Assembly (NCBI RefSeq): GCF_000425385.1
Contig: NZ_KE384359.1
Location: 175,406 to 239,405 of the forward strand
Source of the DNA: Pseudoduganella violaceinigra DSM 15887
Lineage (GTDB): Bacteria > Pseudomonadota > Gammaproteobacteria > Burkholderiales > Burkholderiaceae_D
DNA: 64,000 bases
Direction: 5' to 3'
In this document: in pieces, positions 17,471-27,198 of the stretch
How positions within the stretch are numbered: position 1 is the stretch's first letter
Layout: each line of letters starts with the position of its first letter
Notes under the pieces: generated by a model
Seen by the model: the letters and a program-made list of their open reading frames with translations, nothing else
The model's database searches: none
What the model was told of the DNA's origin: nothing
Made by a program: the position numbers and the translations under genes

Positions 17471-18706
17471 ATGGATAACATCACGCATTCCGTGGTCGGC
17501 TTGGGTGTCGGCGAGCTGATTCAGCGCTCGCTGCCGCCGGAGGCCGAACCGGCGCGGCAGACGACGCGCCACCGCCTGCTGCTGACGGCCTGCGCCCTGG
17601 CCAGCAATTTCCCCGACCTGGATCTACTCTTCACCGGACTGGCGCCAGCCCCGCTGGGCTATCTGCTGCACCACCGCGGGCATACGCATACCTTGCTGTT
17701 CCTGCTGCCGCAGGCGCTGCTGCTGCTTGCGCTATTGTGGGCGCTGTGGCCGAATGCCCGTGCCCTGCTGCGCGCGAGCCGCCACGCGCGGCGCGGCCTG
17801 GGTGTCGCGCTGGCGGCGGGCTTCCTGCTGCACCTGGGCATGGACTTCATGAACAACTACGGCGTCCATCCCTTCCATCCCTTCAGCGGAACCTGGTATT
17901 TCGGCGATATGGTCTACATCATCGAGCCGGTGTTTTGGGTGGCGTTCGGGGTGCCGCTGGCGATGGCCGTGCCTTCGCGGCGCGGCAGGATCGTGCTGTT
18001 GGCGGTACTGCCGGTGGTGCTGCTGTATGTCACGCTGCATGGCTATCTGGGCTGGACTTCGTTCGAGGCCCTGGTGACGCTGGGGGCGGCTGTCGCGCTG
18101 CTGCGCTTCATGCATATGCAAAGCCGCCGTGCCTTGCTGCTGGCCGTGGGCGTGGCGCTGGCGTATGTCGGTGTACAGGCTTCCGCTTCGTTCAAGGCGC
18201 GCGAGGCCGTGACGGCGGCGCTGGTGTTGCAGGATCCGCAGGCGCGCGTGCTGGATGTGGCGCTGACGGCCTTTCCTTCGCAGCCTTTGTGCTGGAGCTT
18301 CACGTCGATCGAGTCGGATGGCAAGATCTATCAGCTGCGGCGCGGCCATCTGAGCCTGGCGCCGGCGCTGCTGGCGCCGCGCGAATGCCCACCGGCCTTG
18401 TCGGAAGACGCGGCCGGGGAGATGCCGGTGGTGGTGCCGGGCGTGCTGCTGTCCGGCTCCTGGCAGGGCAGCGTGGCGGACTTGCGGGAACGGGCGGCGT
18501 CCGATTGCCGGCTGGCGGCCTGGCTGCGCTTTGCGCGCATGCCGGCCATGGAGCTGGAGCAGGCCAGCGACTTGCGCTTCGCCACCACGCCGCGCGGGAA
18601 TTTCACCACGCTGAAGCTGGCGGCGAGGCCGCAATGCCCATTCAGCGTGCCGCAATGGGGCATGCCCCGCGCCGACCTGCTGGGCGAAGGGCCCGGCCGG
18701 GACTAG
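17471..18706 (+). CDS. YbcI/YdjM-like membrane metal-dependent hydrolase (DUF457)
   Basis: 411 residues. N-terminal DUF457/YdjM block MDNITHSVVGLGVGEL with the metal-ligand histidine in THS, followed by NFPDLDLL and HHRGHTHTLL, the His/Asp cluster of this family, then six or so TM helices up to about 245. The C-terminal 150 residues form a soluble domain with four cysteines. Homologues are predicted inner-membrane hydrolases, some linked to the LexA regulon; substrate unknown. ATG at 17471 directly after the large hairpin. Its stop overlaps that of the convergent SDR gene by 3 nt. Confidence 0.88.
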   Translation: MDNITHSVVGLGVGELIQRSLPPEAEPARQTTRHRLLLTACALASNFPDLDLLFTGLAPAPLGYLLHHRGHTHTLLFLLPQALLLLALLWALWPNARALLRASRHARRGLGVALAAGFLLHLGMDFMNNYGVHPFHPFSGTWYFGDMVYIIEPVFWVAFGVPLAMAVPSRRGRIVLLAVLPVVLLYVTLHGYLGWTSFEALVTLGAAVALLRFMHMQSRRALLLAVGVALAYVGVQASASFKAREAVTAALVLQDPQARVLDVALTAFPSQPLCWSFTSIESDGKIYQLRRGHLSLAPALLAPRECPPALSEDAAGEMPVVVPGVLLSGSWQGSVADLRERAASDCRLAAWLRFARMPAMELEQASDLRFATTPRGNFTTLKLAARPQCPFSVPQWGMPRADLLGEGPGRD

Positions 18707-19560
18707 GCGGCCTGCCTGGCCGCCGGCTCAAAGTCGGTCGACAGCGCCAGTTCCTTCCACTGCGCCAGCTCCTGCTCCACCTGCTGGTGCTTGGCGTAGG
18801 CGCGCGCCACGGCATCGCTGCCCAGTTGCAGGCGCAGCGGCGGGCGCCCCGCATCGGCCAATACCAGCAGGGCCTGCGCCAGCTTTTCCGGGTCGCCGGG
18901 CTGGGCGTGGTTGTTGTCGGCGGCGAATTGGCGCATGGGGCCTACCGTGCCGTCGTAATCCTCGATATGCGCGGCGGCCTTCACCAGCGAGGCGGCGTCG
19001 AAGAAGTCGGTCCGGAAGGCGCCCGGTTCCACCACGGTCACGTGTACGCCCAGCGGAGCGAGCTCCTGCGCCATCGCTTCGCTCAGGCCTTCCACCGCGA
19101 ACTTGGTGGAGCAGTAGATGCCGAAGCCGCAGAAGCCCTGGTAGCCGCCTTGCGAGGAGATATTCATCACATGCCCGCTGCGCTGCCGGCGCATGACGGG
19201 CAGCACGGCGCGGCTTACGTTCAGCAGGCCGAACACATTCACTTCGTAGTTCTTGCGCAGCTCCTGCGCCGATGTCTCCTCGACGGCGCCGACGAGGCCA
19301 TAGCCGGCGTTATTCACCAGCACGTCGACGCGGCCGAAGCGTTCTACCGCAGCCTGCACGGCGACGCTGGCCGCGGCGTCATCCGCGACATCCAGCTGCA
19401 CCGGCAGCAGCCGCGGATGGTTGCCCAGCGCCTCGGCCACGGCCTGCGGCTTGCGGGCGGCGGCGACCACGTAGTCGCCGCGCGCCAGGGCGTCGCGTGC
19501 AATCAGCAGGCCGAAGCCGCGCGATGCGCCGGTGATGAACCAGACTTTGTTTGCCATCAT
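18703..19560 (-). CDS. SDR-family oxidoreductase
   Basis: 285 residues, classical short-chain dehydrogenase. Nucleotide-binding TGASRGFG near residue 10, NNAG near 88, catalytic Ser in NISSQGG and YxxxK as YCSTKFAVEG. The GFG variant and the C-terminal helical extension (VEQELAQWKELALSTDF) resemble SDRs often found beside LysR regulators. Two adjacent ATG codons (19560 and 19557) with AAGGAA upstream. Divergent from a LysR gene that probably controls it. Substrate unknown. Confidence 0.92.
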   Translation of the reverse strand: MMANKVWFITGASRGFGLLIARDALARGDYVVAAARKPQAVAEALGNHPRLLPVQLDVADDAAASVAVQAAVERFGRVDVLVNNAGYGLVGAVEETSAQELRKNYEVNVFGLLNVSRAVLPVMRRQRSGHVMNISSQGGYQGFCGFGIYCSTKFAVEGLSEAMAQELAPLGVHVTVVEPGAFRTDFFDAASLVKAAAHIEDYDGTVGPMRQFAADNNHAQPGDPEKLAQALLVLADAGRPPLRLQLGSDAVARAYAKHQQVEQELAQWKELALSTDFEPAARQAA

Positions 19561-19666
19561 GATGTTCCTTCATTATTCATTGGTCGAGCAGGGCATGTTA
19601 GGCTTCGGAACCCCGCTACACTAGCCAGCGTAAAGGTGATTGATCTTCAACTTGTGGTTGTAAATA

Positions 19667-20566
19667 ATGGATAAGGCCCGCGTCATCTCCCTCTTCATCG
19701 GCGTCGTGCATGCCGGCAGCTTCAGCCAGGCCGCCGTGGATGCCGGCCTGTCCGCGCAGGCGGTCAGCAAGGCCATCCGCCAGCTGGAGGAACACCTCGG
19801 CGTACGCCTGTTCCATCGCACCACGCGCAGCCTGAACCTGACCGACGAAGGCCAGCGCCTGTTCGACTTGGCCAACCCCGGCCTGCGCCTGCTGGACGAG
19901 GCGCTGGACCATGTGCGCAACAGCCGCGAAGCCGTGGACGGCATGATCCGGGTGGCCGCGCCGACCGCGTTCGGGACCGTCCTGCTGGCGCCGTTGCTGC
20001 GCGAATTCCAGCAGCTGTACCCGAGCGCGCATTTCGACATGCTGTTCGACGACCACTTCACCGACTTGACCGAATCGAAAATCGACGTCGGTTTCCGTTC
20101 CGGCAATCCGCCCGAGCGCAACCTGGTGGCGCGCCAGCTGGGCAAGGTTCCGCTCTACATCTGCGCCGCGCCGGCCTATGTCGAACGCCACGGTGCACCG
20201 CGCACCGTGGACGAACTGCTGCAGCACCGCTGCACCGGTTTCCGCCAGCCGAACAGCGGCCGCATCGTCCCGTGGGAATTGAAAGGCGAGGGCGGCACCG
20301 TCTACCGGGACATCCCCTGCGTGGCCAGTTTCAACACGGCGGAAGGGGAAGTGGCGGCGGTGCGCGCCGGCGTCGGTATCGGCCAGCTGGCGCTGTTTAC
20401 GGTGGAACGCGACCTGGCCGAAGGACGGCTGCTGCAGCTGCTGCCCACCCACGTCACGGCGAATGCCGCCGTTTACATGTACTATCCGCAGCGTAGCCGC
20501 ATGCCGATGCGCGTGCGGCACTTTATCGACTTCATGCTGAAACGCAAATGGACCGGCTTTACCTGA
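19667..20566 (+). CDS. LysR-family transcriptional regulator
   Basis: 299 residues. Winged-helix DNA-binding domain at about 1-60 (GSFSQAAVDAGLSAQAVSKAIRQLEEHLG, RLFHRTTRSLNLTDEG) and a LysR effector domain for the rest. It is divergent from the SDR gene across 106 bp, the standard layout for LysR control of its neighbour. Its last 19 nt overlap the start of a second LysR gene on the same strand. Effector unknown. Confidence 0.94.
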   Translation: MDKARVISLFIGVVHAGSFSQAAVDAGLSAQAVSKAIRQLEEHLGVRLFHRTTRSLNLTDEGQRLFDLANPGLRLLDEALDHVRNSREAVDGMIRVAAPTAFGTVLLAPLLREFQQLYPSAHFDMLFDDHFTDLTESKIDVGFRSGNPPERNLVARQLGKVPLYICAAPAYVERHGAPRTVDELLQHRCTGFRQPNSGRIVPWELKGEGGTVYRDIPCVASFNTAEGEVAAVRAGVGIGQLALFTVERDLAEGRLLQLLPTHVTANAAVYMYYPQRSRMPMRVRHFIDFMLKRKWTGFT

Positions 20567-21453
20567 TGACCGTGTATGTGGCCGTGGCCGAGGAGCAGGG
20601 CTTCGCGGCCGGCGCGCGCAGGCTCGGCATGTCGCCGCCGGCCGTGACGCGCGCCGTCGCCGCGCTGGAGGAACGCCTGGGCGTCAAGCTGCTGGACCGC
20701 ACCACGCGCCATGTGCGCGTGACCGAAGCGGGGCAGCGCTACCTGGACGACGCGCGCCGCATCATCGCGGAAGTCGACGAGGCCGACGACGCGGTGGCCG
20801 GCATCAACGCCGCGCCGCGCGGCCACCTCACCGTCACGGCGCCGGTGCTGTTCGGGCGCCTGTATGTCATGCCGGGCATTGTCGACTACCTGCGGCGCTA
20901 TCCGGCCATGGACGTTTCAACGGTCTTTGTCGACCGCGTCACCAATCTGCTGGAGGAGGGGATCGATGTCGGCATCCGCATCGGCGAGCTGCCCGATTCG
21001 AGCATGCGCGCGGTTCCGGTCGGCCGGGTGCGGCGCATGATCGTCGCCGCGCCGTCGTATCTGGCCCAGCATGGCGCGCCGCGCACGCCGCAGGATCTGG
21101 AGCGGCACACCATCGTCGCTGCATCCGGTTCCAGCGTGCCGCCGGATTGGCGTTTTCACAATGACGGCGGCACCCAATCGCTGCGGGTCAAACCGCGTCT
21201 TGGCGTGAACAACAACGATTCGGCGATCGAGGCCGTGCGCGGCGGATTTGGCATTGCGCGCCTGTTGTCCTACCAGGCGGCAGCCTTGCTGGAATCGGGC
21301 GAGCTGGTCGAAGTACTGCGGGAGTACGCCACGCCGTGCGTACCGATCCATATCATCCACCGCGACAGCAGGCAAGGCTCGACCCGCATCCGCAGCTTCG
21401 TCGACCTGATGGCGGAGCGTCTACGCAACGATCCGAGATTAAATGCTGCGTAG
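20548..21453 (+). CDS. LysR-family transcriptional regulator
   Basis: 301 residues with the LysR HTH (QGFAAGARRLGMSPPAVTRAVAALEERLG, LLDRTTRHVRVTEAG) and effector domain (GHLTVTAPVLFGRLYVMPGIVDYL). Its start lies inside the upstream LysR gene, so the two are translated as a coupled pair. The two proteins are only moderately similar, so this is not a recent duplication. Such LysRs commonly regulate SDR, GST or quinone reductase genes; its own target is not obvious here. Confidence 0.93.
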   Translation: MDRLYLMTVYVAVAEEQGFAAGARRLGMSPPAVTRAVAALEERLGVKLLDRTTRHVRVTEAGQRYLDDARRIIAEVDEADDAVAGINAAPRGHLTVTAPVLFGRLYVMPGIVDYLRRYPAMDVSTVFVDRVTNLLEEGIDVGIRIGELPDSSMRAVPVGRVRRMIVAAPSYLAQHGAPRTPQDLERHTIVAASGSSVPPDWRFHNDGGTQSLRVKPRLGVNNNDSAIEAVRGGFGIARLLSYQAAALLESGELVEVLREYATPCVPIHIIHRDSRQGSTRIRSFVDLMAERLRNDPRLNAA

Positions 21454-21524
21454 CAATGTGCAAATGTGTGGCGACAGAACGGTTGTGCTGTTACATTGGT
21501 GGTCTATACAGATGGAGGCATTAG

Positions 21525-21698
21525 ATGGACACCGAAGTACAGCAGCACAACGTTGCCAAAGAAGCACGACGGGAAGACAAGCCTAACCGCCACGACCGCG
21601 TCCGGCAGCAAATCAGTCTGAATCACAAGGGCGTACGTACCGGCATCGCAGCCGGCTTGCTGGCGCTGGTCGGCCTGAGCGCCTGGCTCCTGGCTTAA
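21525..21698 (+). CDS. small single-TM protein, 57 aa
   Basis: Begins at the ATG at 21525 with GGAGG 6 nt upstream. Residues 1-37 are polar and basic ([17 protein letters not shown]); residues 39-57 form one hydrophobic helix ([18 protein letters not shown]) at the C-terminus, giving a tail-anchored inner-membrane topology. Its TAA overlaps the convergent tsaD stop by two bases. Function unknown. Credible because of the strong ribosome site and clean architecture. Confidence 0.7.
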   Translation: MDTEVQQHNVAKEARREDKPNRHDRVRQQISLNHKGVRTGIAAGLLALVGLSAWLLA

Positions 21699-22729
21699 AT
21701 GACCCGCAGTTCGTCCAGCGGCCAACGCGGACGGACATTGAAGGAATAATCCCGCTGCGCCGCCAGCGGATTGATCTGCAGGCGCATGGCGCCGGCGAAG
21801 GCGATCATTGCCCCGTTATCGGTGCAGAATTCCAGCTCCGGGTAGTAGACCTTGAAGTGCTTCTTCCCGGCTGCCGCGTTCAGTGACGCGCGCAGCTGCG
21901 CGTTCGCGCCCACCCCCCCCGCAATCACCAGGCGTTTCAAGCCGGTCTGCTTGAGCGCGGACAGGCATTTGGCCGTCAGCACATCCACGATCGCATCCAC
22001 AAAGCCGCGCGCGATATTCGCCTTGTCCTGCTCGCAGACGTTGGCGGCGCCGCCGTTGTTGTTCACCACGGTCAGCACCGCTGTTTTCAGGCCGGAGAAG
22101 GAGAACATCAAATCCTTCGAGTGCAGCATGGGACGCGGCAGCTTATAGGCTTCCGGATCGCCGAATTCGGCCATGCGCGAGATGGCGGGGCCGCCGGGGT
22201 AGCCCAGGCCGAGCAGCTTGGCCGATTTGTCGAAAGCTTCGCCGGCCGCGTCGTCCAGCGTTTCGCCCAGCAGCGCGTACTGGCCGACGCCGTCCACCCG
22301 CATCAGCTGCGTGTGGCCGCCGGACACCAGCAGCGCCACGAAGGGGAATTCCGGCGGATCGCTGGCCAGCAGCGGCGACAGCAGGTGGCCCTCCAGGTGG
22401 TGCACGCCCAGCACCGGCTTGTCCAGCGCCATGCCCAGGCTGCAGGCGATGGCCGACCCCACCAGCAGCGCGCCGGCCAGGCCGGGACCTTGGGTGTAGG
22501 CGATGGCGTCGATCTCCGCGGCTTGCTTGCCGGCTGTGGACAGCGCCTGCTCCAGCAGCGGGATGGCGCGGCGGATGTGGTCGCGCGACGCCAGCTCCGG
22601 CACCACGCCGCCGTACTCCTCGTGCATCGCCACCTGCGAGTGCAGGGCGTGCGACAGCAGGCCGTGCTGCGTGTCATACAGGGCCAGGCCGGTTTCGTCA
22701 CAGGAGGATTCAACGCCAAGAACGATCAT
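21695..22729 (-). CDS. tsaD: tRNA N6-adenosine threonylcarbamoyltransferase TsaD
   Basis: 344 residues, standard for TsaD/Gcp, the catalytic subunit that makes t6A37 in ANN-decoding tRNAs together with TsaB and TsaE. ASKHA fold with [14 protein letters not shown] at the start, metal-binding histidines in [13 protein letters not shown], the GGHTQLM loop and [16 protein letters not shown] at 22729; earlier in-frame starts are implausible because they would add about 160 non-conserved residues. Confidence 0.97.
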   Translation of the reverse strand: MIVLGVESSCDETGLALYDTQHGLLSHALHSQVAMHEEYGGVVPELASRDHIRRAIPLLEQALSTAGKQAAEIDAIAYTQGPGLAGALLVGSAIACSLGMALDKPVLGVHHLEGHLLSPLLASDPPEFPFVALLVSGGHTQLMRVDGVGQYALLGETLDDAAGEAFDKSAKLLGLGYPGGPAISRMAEFGDPEAYKLPRPMLHSKDLMFSFSGLKTAVLTVVNNNGGAANVCEQDKANIARGFVDAIVDVLTAKCLSALKQTGLKRLVIAGGVGANAQLRASLNAAAGKKHFKVYYPELEFCTDNGAMIAFAGAMRLQINPLAAQRDYSFNVRPRWPLDELRVI

Positions 22730-22819
22730 TGTGTGGAACAAAGGTGAGAGGGCAATCCGCCATTGTAATGGAAAGCGGGCAGGGGTATCGTGCTTGTATT
22801 CTTGATAAGGAGGCTTCCA

Positions 22820-23275
22820 ATGCCGATGCATAGCGCCGAGGTGGCGTGGTTCCGCCATGATGCCAAATTCACCGATAACCGTTATAGCCGGCTGCACAGG
22901 TGGACGTTCGACGGCGGCACGGTGGTGCCGGGATCGTCTTCGCCGCATGTGGTGCGGGTGCCCTGGTCGGATCCTTCCGCCGTCGATCCGGAGGAGGCGT
23001 ATGTGGCTGCGCTGGCGAGCTGTCATATGCTGTGGTTCCTGAGCCTGGCGGCGCGCGACGGCTATGTGGTCGACAGTTATGTCGATGCGGCGGAAGGGAT
23101 GATGGAGGATGGCTGGATCAGCGTGGTGACGCTGAAGCCGCTGCTTGTTTTTTCTGGCGCGAAGGCGCCGACGGATGCGGAGGTGGAGCGGCTGCACTAT
23201 GAGGCGCATGGGGAGTGTTTCCTGGCGCGCTCGGTGAAGTCGGAGATTCGGGTCGAGGGGAGCTGGCGTTTTTAA
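22820..23275 (+). CDS. OsmC-family protein
   Basis: 151 residues. OsmC/Ohr peroxiredoxin-like fold: [22 protein letters not shown], then the first catalytic cysteine in [12 protein letters not shown] and the second in [11 protein letters not shown] near the C-terminus. Members reduce organic hydroperoxides with a Cys pair. ATG at 22820 set by AAGGAGG at 22807-22813. Convergent with aroG across a hairpin. Confidence 0.9.
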   Translation: MPMHSAEVAWFRHDAKFTDNRYSRLHRWTFDGGTVVPGSSSPHVVRVPWSDPSAVDPEEAYVAALASCHMLWFLSLAARDGYVVDSYVDAAEGMMEDGWISVVTLKPLLVFSGAKAPTDAEVERLHYEAHGECFLARSVKSEIRVEGSWRF

Positions 23276-23286
23276 ACCGGTAAAGC

Positions 23287-23313
23287 GGTGTCTGACCCGC
23301 AGGTTCAGACACC
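23287..23313. terminator. hairpin between two convergent genes
   Basis: GGTGTCTGA / TCAGACACC, 9-bp perfect stem with a 9-nt loop, midway between the OsmC-like gene and aroG. Placed to act as a bidirectional terminator, though T-runs are poor. Similar GTCTGACCC-type hairpins are, as I recall, frequent in this family of bacteria. Confidence 0.55.
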
Positions 23314-23325
23314 GGGGTGCCGGTG

Positions 23326-24384
23326 TTAAGGGCGGCCGCGCAGCTCGCGGTCTGCTTCCTTCAGGACGCGGAACGTGGTGTCCCAGTCGATGCAGGCATC
23401 GGTCACCGAGCAGCCGTATTTGAGTTCGGACAGGTCGGCCGGGATCTTCTGGTTGCCGGCGACGATGTTCGATTCGATCATCACACCCACGATCGATTCG
23501 TTGCCGTGCACGATCTGGTTGACCACGTCGGTCATCACCAGCGGCTGCAGCTCCGGTTTCTTGTACGAGTTGGCGTGCGAGCAGTCGATCACGATATTGG
23601 CCGGCAGCTTGGCTTTCTGCAGCGATTGCTCCGCGATCGCCACCGAGACGGAATCATAGTTTGGCCGGCCGTCGCCCCCGCGCAGCACCACGTGGCCATG
23701 CGGATTGCCCCGCGTGCGCACGACAGACACGTTACCCTGGCTGTTAATGCCCAGGAAGGCGTGCGGATTCGCCGCCGACAGGATGGCGTTGATCGCAATG
23801 CTGATATCGCCGTCCGTGCCGTTCTTGAAGCCCACCGGCGTCGACAGGCCCGACGACATCTCGCGGTGGGTCTGGGACTCGGTGGTGCGGGCGCCGATGG
23901 CGGTCCAGGCGATCAGGTCGCCCAGGTACTGCGGCGAGATCGGGTCCAGCGCCTCGGTGGCGGTCGGCAGGCCCAGTTCGCAGACGTCCAGCAGGAACTG
24001 GCGCGCCTTTTCCATGCCGACGTCGACGCGGAAGGAATCGTCCATATACGGATCGTTGATATAGCCCTTCCAGCCGGTGGTGGTGCGCGGCTTTTCGAAA
24101 TACACGCGCATCACCAGCAGCATGGTGTCCTTGACTTCTTCCTGCAGCGCTTTCAGGCGGCGCGCATAATCCAGGCCCGCGACCGGGTCATGGATGGAGC
24201 AAGGACCAACCACCACGAACAGGCGCTTGTCCTGGCGCTCCAGGATGGCGCGCAGGTCGGCGCGGCCCTTGGTGACGGTGTCGGACGCCTTTTCGCTCAG
24301 CGGCAGTTTCGCATGCAGCTCCTCAGGGGTAGGCATGGATGCGAACGAGGTAACGTTAATGTTTTCAAGGTTTTGGGCAATCAT
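23326..24384 (-). CDS. aroG: 3-deoxy-7-phosphoheptulonate (DAHP) synthase, class I
   Basis: 352 residues, typical of class I alpha AroF/G/H enzymes that condense PEP and erythrose-4-phosphate to start the shikimate pathway. Signatures: [29 protein letters not shown], the GFKNGTDG loop, [10 protein letters not shown] and GVMIESNI (metal and PEP ligands). I chose the ATG at 24384; a longer frame overlaps the divergent ybiB gene. Which aromatic amino acid inhibits it cannot be decided here, so the aroG label is conventional. Confidence 0.94.
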   Translation of the reverse strand: MIAQNLENINVTSFASMPTPEELHAKLPLSEKASDTVTKGRADLRAILERQDKRLFVVVGPCSIHDPVAGLDYARRLKALQEEVKDTMLLVMRVYFEKPRTTTGWKGYINDPYMDDSFRVDVGMEKARQFLLDVCELGLPTATEALDPISPQYLGDLIAWTAIGARTTESQTHREMSSGLSTPVGFKNGTDGDISIAINAILSAANPHAFLGINSQGNVSVVRTRGNPHGHVVLRGGDGRPNYDSVSVAIAEQSLQKAKLPANIVIDCSHANSYKKPELQPLVMTDVVNQIVHGNESIVGVMIESNIVAGNQKIPADLSELKYGCSVTDACIDWDTTFRVLKEADRELRGRP

Positions 24385-24457
24385 GATCAGTCTGCTTTTC
24401 ACTGTGTTTTTGCTTGGGGGATCTAACAGTGTAGCCGAAATGCCGTAAACTGGCTGG

Positions 24458-25429
24458 ATGACGACTATACAACCATTCCACGCCGCCCCTTTCATCAAAG
24501 AGATCGGCCGGGGCGCGAAGGGCGCCCGCAGCATGGACCGCGGCCAGGCGCGCGCATTGTGGGGCGCGATTATTGAAGGGCGCGTGTCGGACCTCGAGCT
24601 GGGCGGCATCTTGCTGTCGATGCGCATCAAGGGCGAATCGGTGGACGAACTGGACGGCTTCCTGGAAGCCGCCGAAGCCTCGTTCGACAAGCTGCATGCA
24701 CCGGACGGAGACTTCGCGCCCGTCGTGATTCCAAGCTATAACGGCGCCCGCAAAATGCCGAACCTGACGGCCTTGCTGGCCATGCTGCTGGCGCGCGAAG
24801 GCGTGCCGGTGCTGGTGCATGGCGTTGCGCATGACGTGGGGCGGGTGGCCACGGCGGAAGTATTTGAGGCGCTGGGCGTGCATGCTTCGCCCGACCATGC
24901 GGCGGCGGAAGCGGCGCTGGCGGAGGGGCGCGTGGCGTTCATCACGATCGACGCGCTGGCGCCGAGGCTGGCGTGGATGCTGTCGCTCCGGCGCATCCTT
25001 GGCGTGCGCAACTCGATGCATACGCTGGTGAAGATCATGCAGCCGTTTGCGGGGGCGGCGCTGCGGCTGGTGTCGTACACGCATCCGGAATACCTGGAAT
25101 CGCTCGGCGCGTTCTTCACGCAGAACAAAGGCCACGCCTTCCTGATGCGCGGCACGGAAGGCGAGACGGTCGCCAATGCCAACAAGGCGCAGAAAATCGA
25201 CTGGTTCCACGATGGCGAGCGCACCGTACTGGTCGAGAAGCAGACCGTGGTCGACACGCTGCCGGAGCTGCCGGAAGACAAGAGCGCGGAGTCTACTGCC
25301 GCCTGGATCCAGGCGGTGCTGCGCGGTGACGTCCCCGTCCCCGAATCGATTGCCGAGCAAGTCGCCCACTGCAAAGCTGTGGCGCAACAAATGTCCACTT
25401 TTCTGCCTGACCCCAGGGTGGGCATTTAG
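24458..25429 (+). CDS. ybiB: YbiB / TrpD2-like DNA-binding glycosyltransferase-fold protein
   Basis: 323 residues with the anthranilate phosphoribosyltransferase (TrpD) fold: helical N-terminal domain (GRGAKGARSMDRGQARALWGAI) and the central PVLVHGVAHDVGRVAT loop. The normal PRPP loop is altered, as in the TrpD2/YbiB branch, whose characterised members bind nucleic acids rather than anthranilate. Divergent from aroG. ATG at 24458. Its stop lies about 24 bp before the next gene on the same strand. Confidence 0.88.
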   Translation: MTTIQPFHAAPFIKEIGRGAKGARSMDRGQARALWGAIIEGRVSDLELGGILLSMRIKGESVDELDGFLEAAEASFDKLHAPDGDFAPVVIPSYNGARKMPNLTALLAMLLAREGVPVLVHGVAHDVGRVATAEVFEALGVHASPDHAAAEAALAEGRVAFITIDALAPRLAWMLSLRRILGVRNSMHTLVKIMQPFAGAALRLVSYTHPEYLESLGAFFTQNKGHAFLMRGTEGETVANANKAQKIDWFHDGERTVLVEKQTVVDTLPELPEDKSAESTAAWIQAVLRGDVPVPESIAEQVAHCKAVAQQMSTFLPDPRVGI

Positions 25430-25452
25430 TGCCTCCTGTAAAATGGGCGGTT

Positions 25453-26661
25453 ATGGCTAAAGAATTTGATGTGGCGGTGATCGGCGCGGGCGCCGCTGGA
25501 ATGATGTGCGCGGCGACCGCTGGCAAGCGTGGGAAGCGGGTGGTGCTGCTCGACCATGCCGGGAAACTGGCGGAGAAGATCCGCATTTCCGGCGGCGGCC
25601 GTTGTAATTTCACCAATGTTAACGCGGGGCCCGCCAACTTCCTGTCCGAGAATCCGCATTTCGCCAAGAGTGCCCTGTCGCGCTTTACGCCGCAGGACTT
25701 CCTGGCGATGGTGAAGAAGCACCGCATCGGTTTCCACGAAAAGCACAAAGGACAACTGTTCTGCGACGATTCCGCCGAGCAGATCATCGACATGCTGCGC
25801 GACGAGTGCGCCGATGGCGGTGTGCATTGGCGCATGCCGACCAAGGTGCAGGCCGTGGCCCGGAATGGCGCCGGCTTTGTTCTGGAAACCGACACGGGTG
25901 ACATCCATGCCAGCGCCGTGGTGGTGGCCACCGGCGGCCTGTCGATTCCCAAGATCGGCGCCACCGACTTCGGCTACCGCGTGGCCAAGCATTTCGGCCT
26001 GAAGCTGGTGGAGCCGCGTCCGGCCCTGGTGCCGTTGACTTTCGACGCCCAGGAATGGGCGCCTTTTGTGCCGCTGGCCGGCGTTTCGCTGGAAGTGGAC
26101 GTGGAAACCGGTTCCCTGAAAGGCCGCAACCCGAGCGGCGCCCGTTTCCGCGAAGACTTGCTGTTCACGCATCGCGGCCTGAGCGGCCCGGCCATCCTGC
26201 AGATTTCGTCCTTCTGGCAGCCGGGCGACCCCATCATCATCAACCTGCTGCCGGAGATGGATCTGGCGCAGACCCTGGTCGACGGGAAGGGCACGCTCAA
26301 GAAGCAGCTCGGCAATCTGCTGGCGCAATGGTTGCCGACCCGCCTGGCCGAAGGCCTGTTGCAAGCCCATGGCTTCGATCCGGAAGCGCGTATTGCCGAC
26401 ATGAAAGATGAGCAGCTGCGTAAGCTGGGCCGCGCCGTCAACCAGTGGACCCTCACGCCCAACGGTTCGGAAGGCTATCGCAAGGCCGAGGTAACGCGCG
26501 GCGGGGTCGACACCCGCGAGCTGTCCCAGCAATCGATGGAATGCAAGAATGTGCCCGGGCTTTACTTCATTGGTGAAGCAGTGGATGTGACGGGATGGTT
26601 GGGGGGCTACAATTTCCAATGGGCCTGGGCATCGGGAGTGGCTGCTGGGCTCGCAATCTGA
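25453..26661 (+). CDS. HI0933/YhiN-family flavoprotein
   Basis: 402 residues. N-terminal FAD-binding Rossmann motif AVIGAGAAGMMCAA, then KIRISGGGRCNFTN, the family signature, and a C-terminal GEAVDVTGWLGGYNFQWAWASG that completes the FAD site. Length and motifs match the BaiN/YhiN family; the reaction is unknown for most members. ATG at 25453 follows the ybiB stop by 23 bp. Confidence 0.92.
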   Translation: MAKEFDVAVIGAGAAGMMCAATAGKRGKRVVLLDHAGKLAEKIRISGGGRCNFTNVNAGPANFLSENPHFAKSALSRFTPQDFLAMVKKHRIGFHEKHKGQLFCDDSAEQIIDMLRDECADGGVHWRMPTKVQAVARNGAGFVLETDTGDIHASAVVVATGGLSIPKIGATDFGYRVAKHFGLKLVEPRPALVPLTFDAQEWAPFVPLAGVSLEVDVETGSLKGRNPSGARFREDLLFTHRGLSGPAILQISSFWQPGDPIIINLLPEMDLAQTLVDGKGTLKKQLGNLLAQWLPTRLAEGLLQAHGFDPEARIADMKDEQLRKLGRAVNQWTLTPNGSEGYRKAEVTRGGVDTRELSQQSMECKNVPGLYFIGEAVDVTGWLGGYNFQWAWASGVAAGLAI

Positions 26662-26735
26662 TATCATTCGACTCCCGGCAGGGTAATTTTCGCCGGATTC
26701 ATGATGTTAGCTGGGCTGAAAGATTGCCCGCGAAA

Positions 26736-26784
26736 AGACGCCGATATCCACTGGGAACCGCCGTGAATGCGCGGTTTGGCGTCT
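26736..26784 (+). promoter_or_regulatory. nested stem-loop leader upstream of rpsU
   Basis: Outer stem AGACGCC / GGCGTCT (26736-26742, 26778-26784) and inner stem AACCGC / GCGGTT (26756-26761, 26771-26776). It ends 75 nt before the rpsU start. It may be the rpsU leader or a terminator for the flavoprotein gene; a T-rich stretch follows. Confidence 0.45.
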
Positions 26785-26859
26785 GTTGTCTCTTCCATTT
26801 TTGAGCAAAAGCTGCTAATATCGCTGTCTTTCCTGAACCCTAACGGTTTGAATTTTTAC

Positions 26860-27072
26860 ATGACTACTATCCGCCTTAAAGAAAACGAGCCGTTCGAAGT
26901 CGCAATGCGTCGCTTCAAGCGCACCATCGAAAAGACTGGTCTGCTGACCGAACTGCGCGCACGCGAGTTCTACGAAAAGCCAACCGCAGAGCGTAAGCGC
27001 AAGCTGGCAGCTGCCGTGAAGCGTCACTACAAGCGCATCCGCAGCCAGCAACTGCCTAAGAAGCTGTACTAA
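26860..27072 (+). CDS. rpsU: 30S ribosomal protein bS21
   Basis: 70 residues, the usual betaproteobacterial bS21: [21 protein letters not shown], then [21 protein letters not shown]. Very basic. It sits on the 30S platform near the anti-Shine-Dalgarno and helps initiation. The ATG at 26860 has no recognisable Shine-Dalgarno: the preceding 20 nt are T-rich. First gene of the classical rpsU - (yqeY) - dnaG - rpoD macromolecular synthesis cluster. Lys/Arg codons favour AAG and CGC, as in a highly expressed gene. Confidence 0.97.
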   Translation: MTTIRLKENEPFEVAMRRFKRTIEKTGLLTELRAREFYEKPTAERKRKLAAAVKRHYKRIRSQQLPKKLY

Positions 27073-27198
27073 TTCAGCTCTCGTTGGTCATCCTTGCAGG
27101 CGCATTGATCGCCACGGATGCCCACGCCAGAGTTTCAACCCGCTCCGGTCTGATCCGCAGCGGGTTTTCCTTTTTCCCCGCACACTTTTGAGGTAGCT

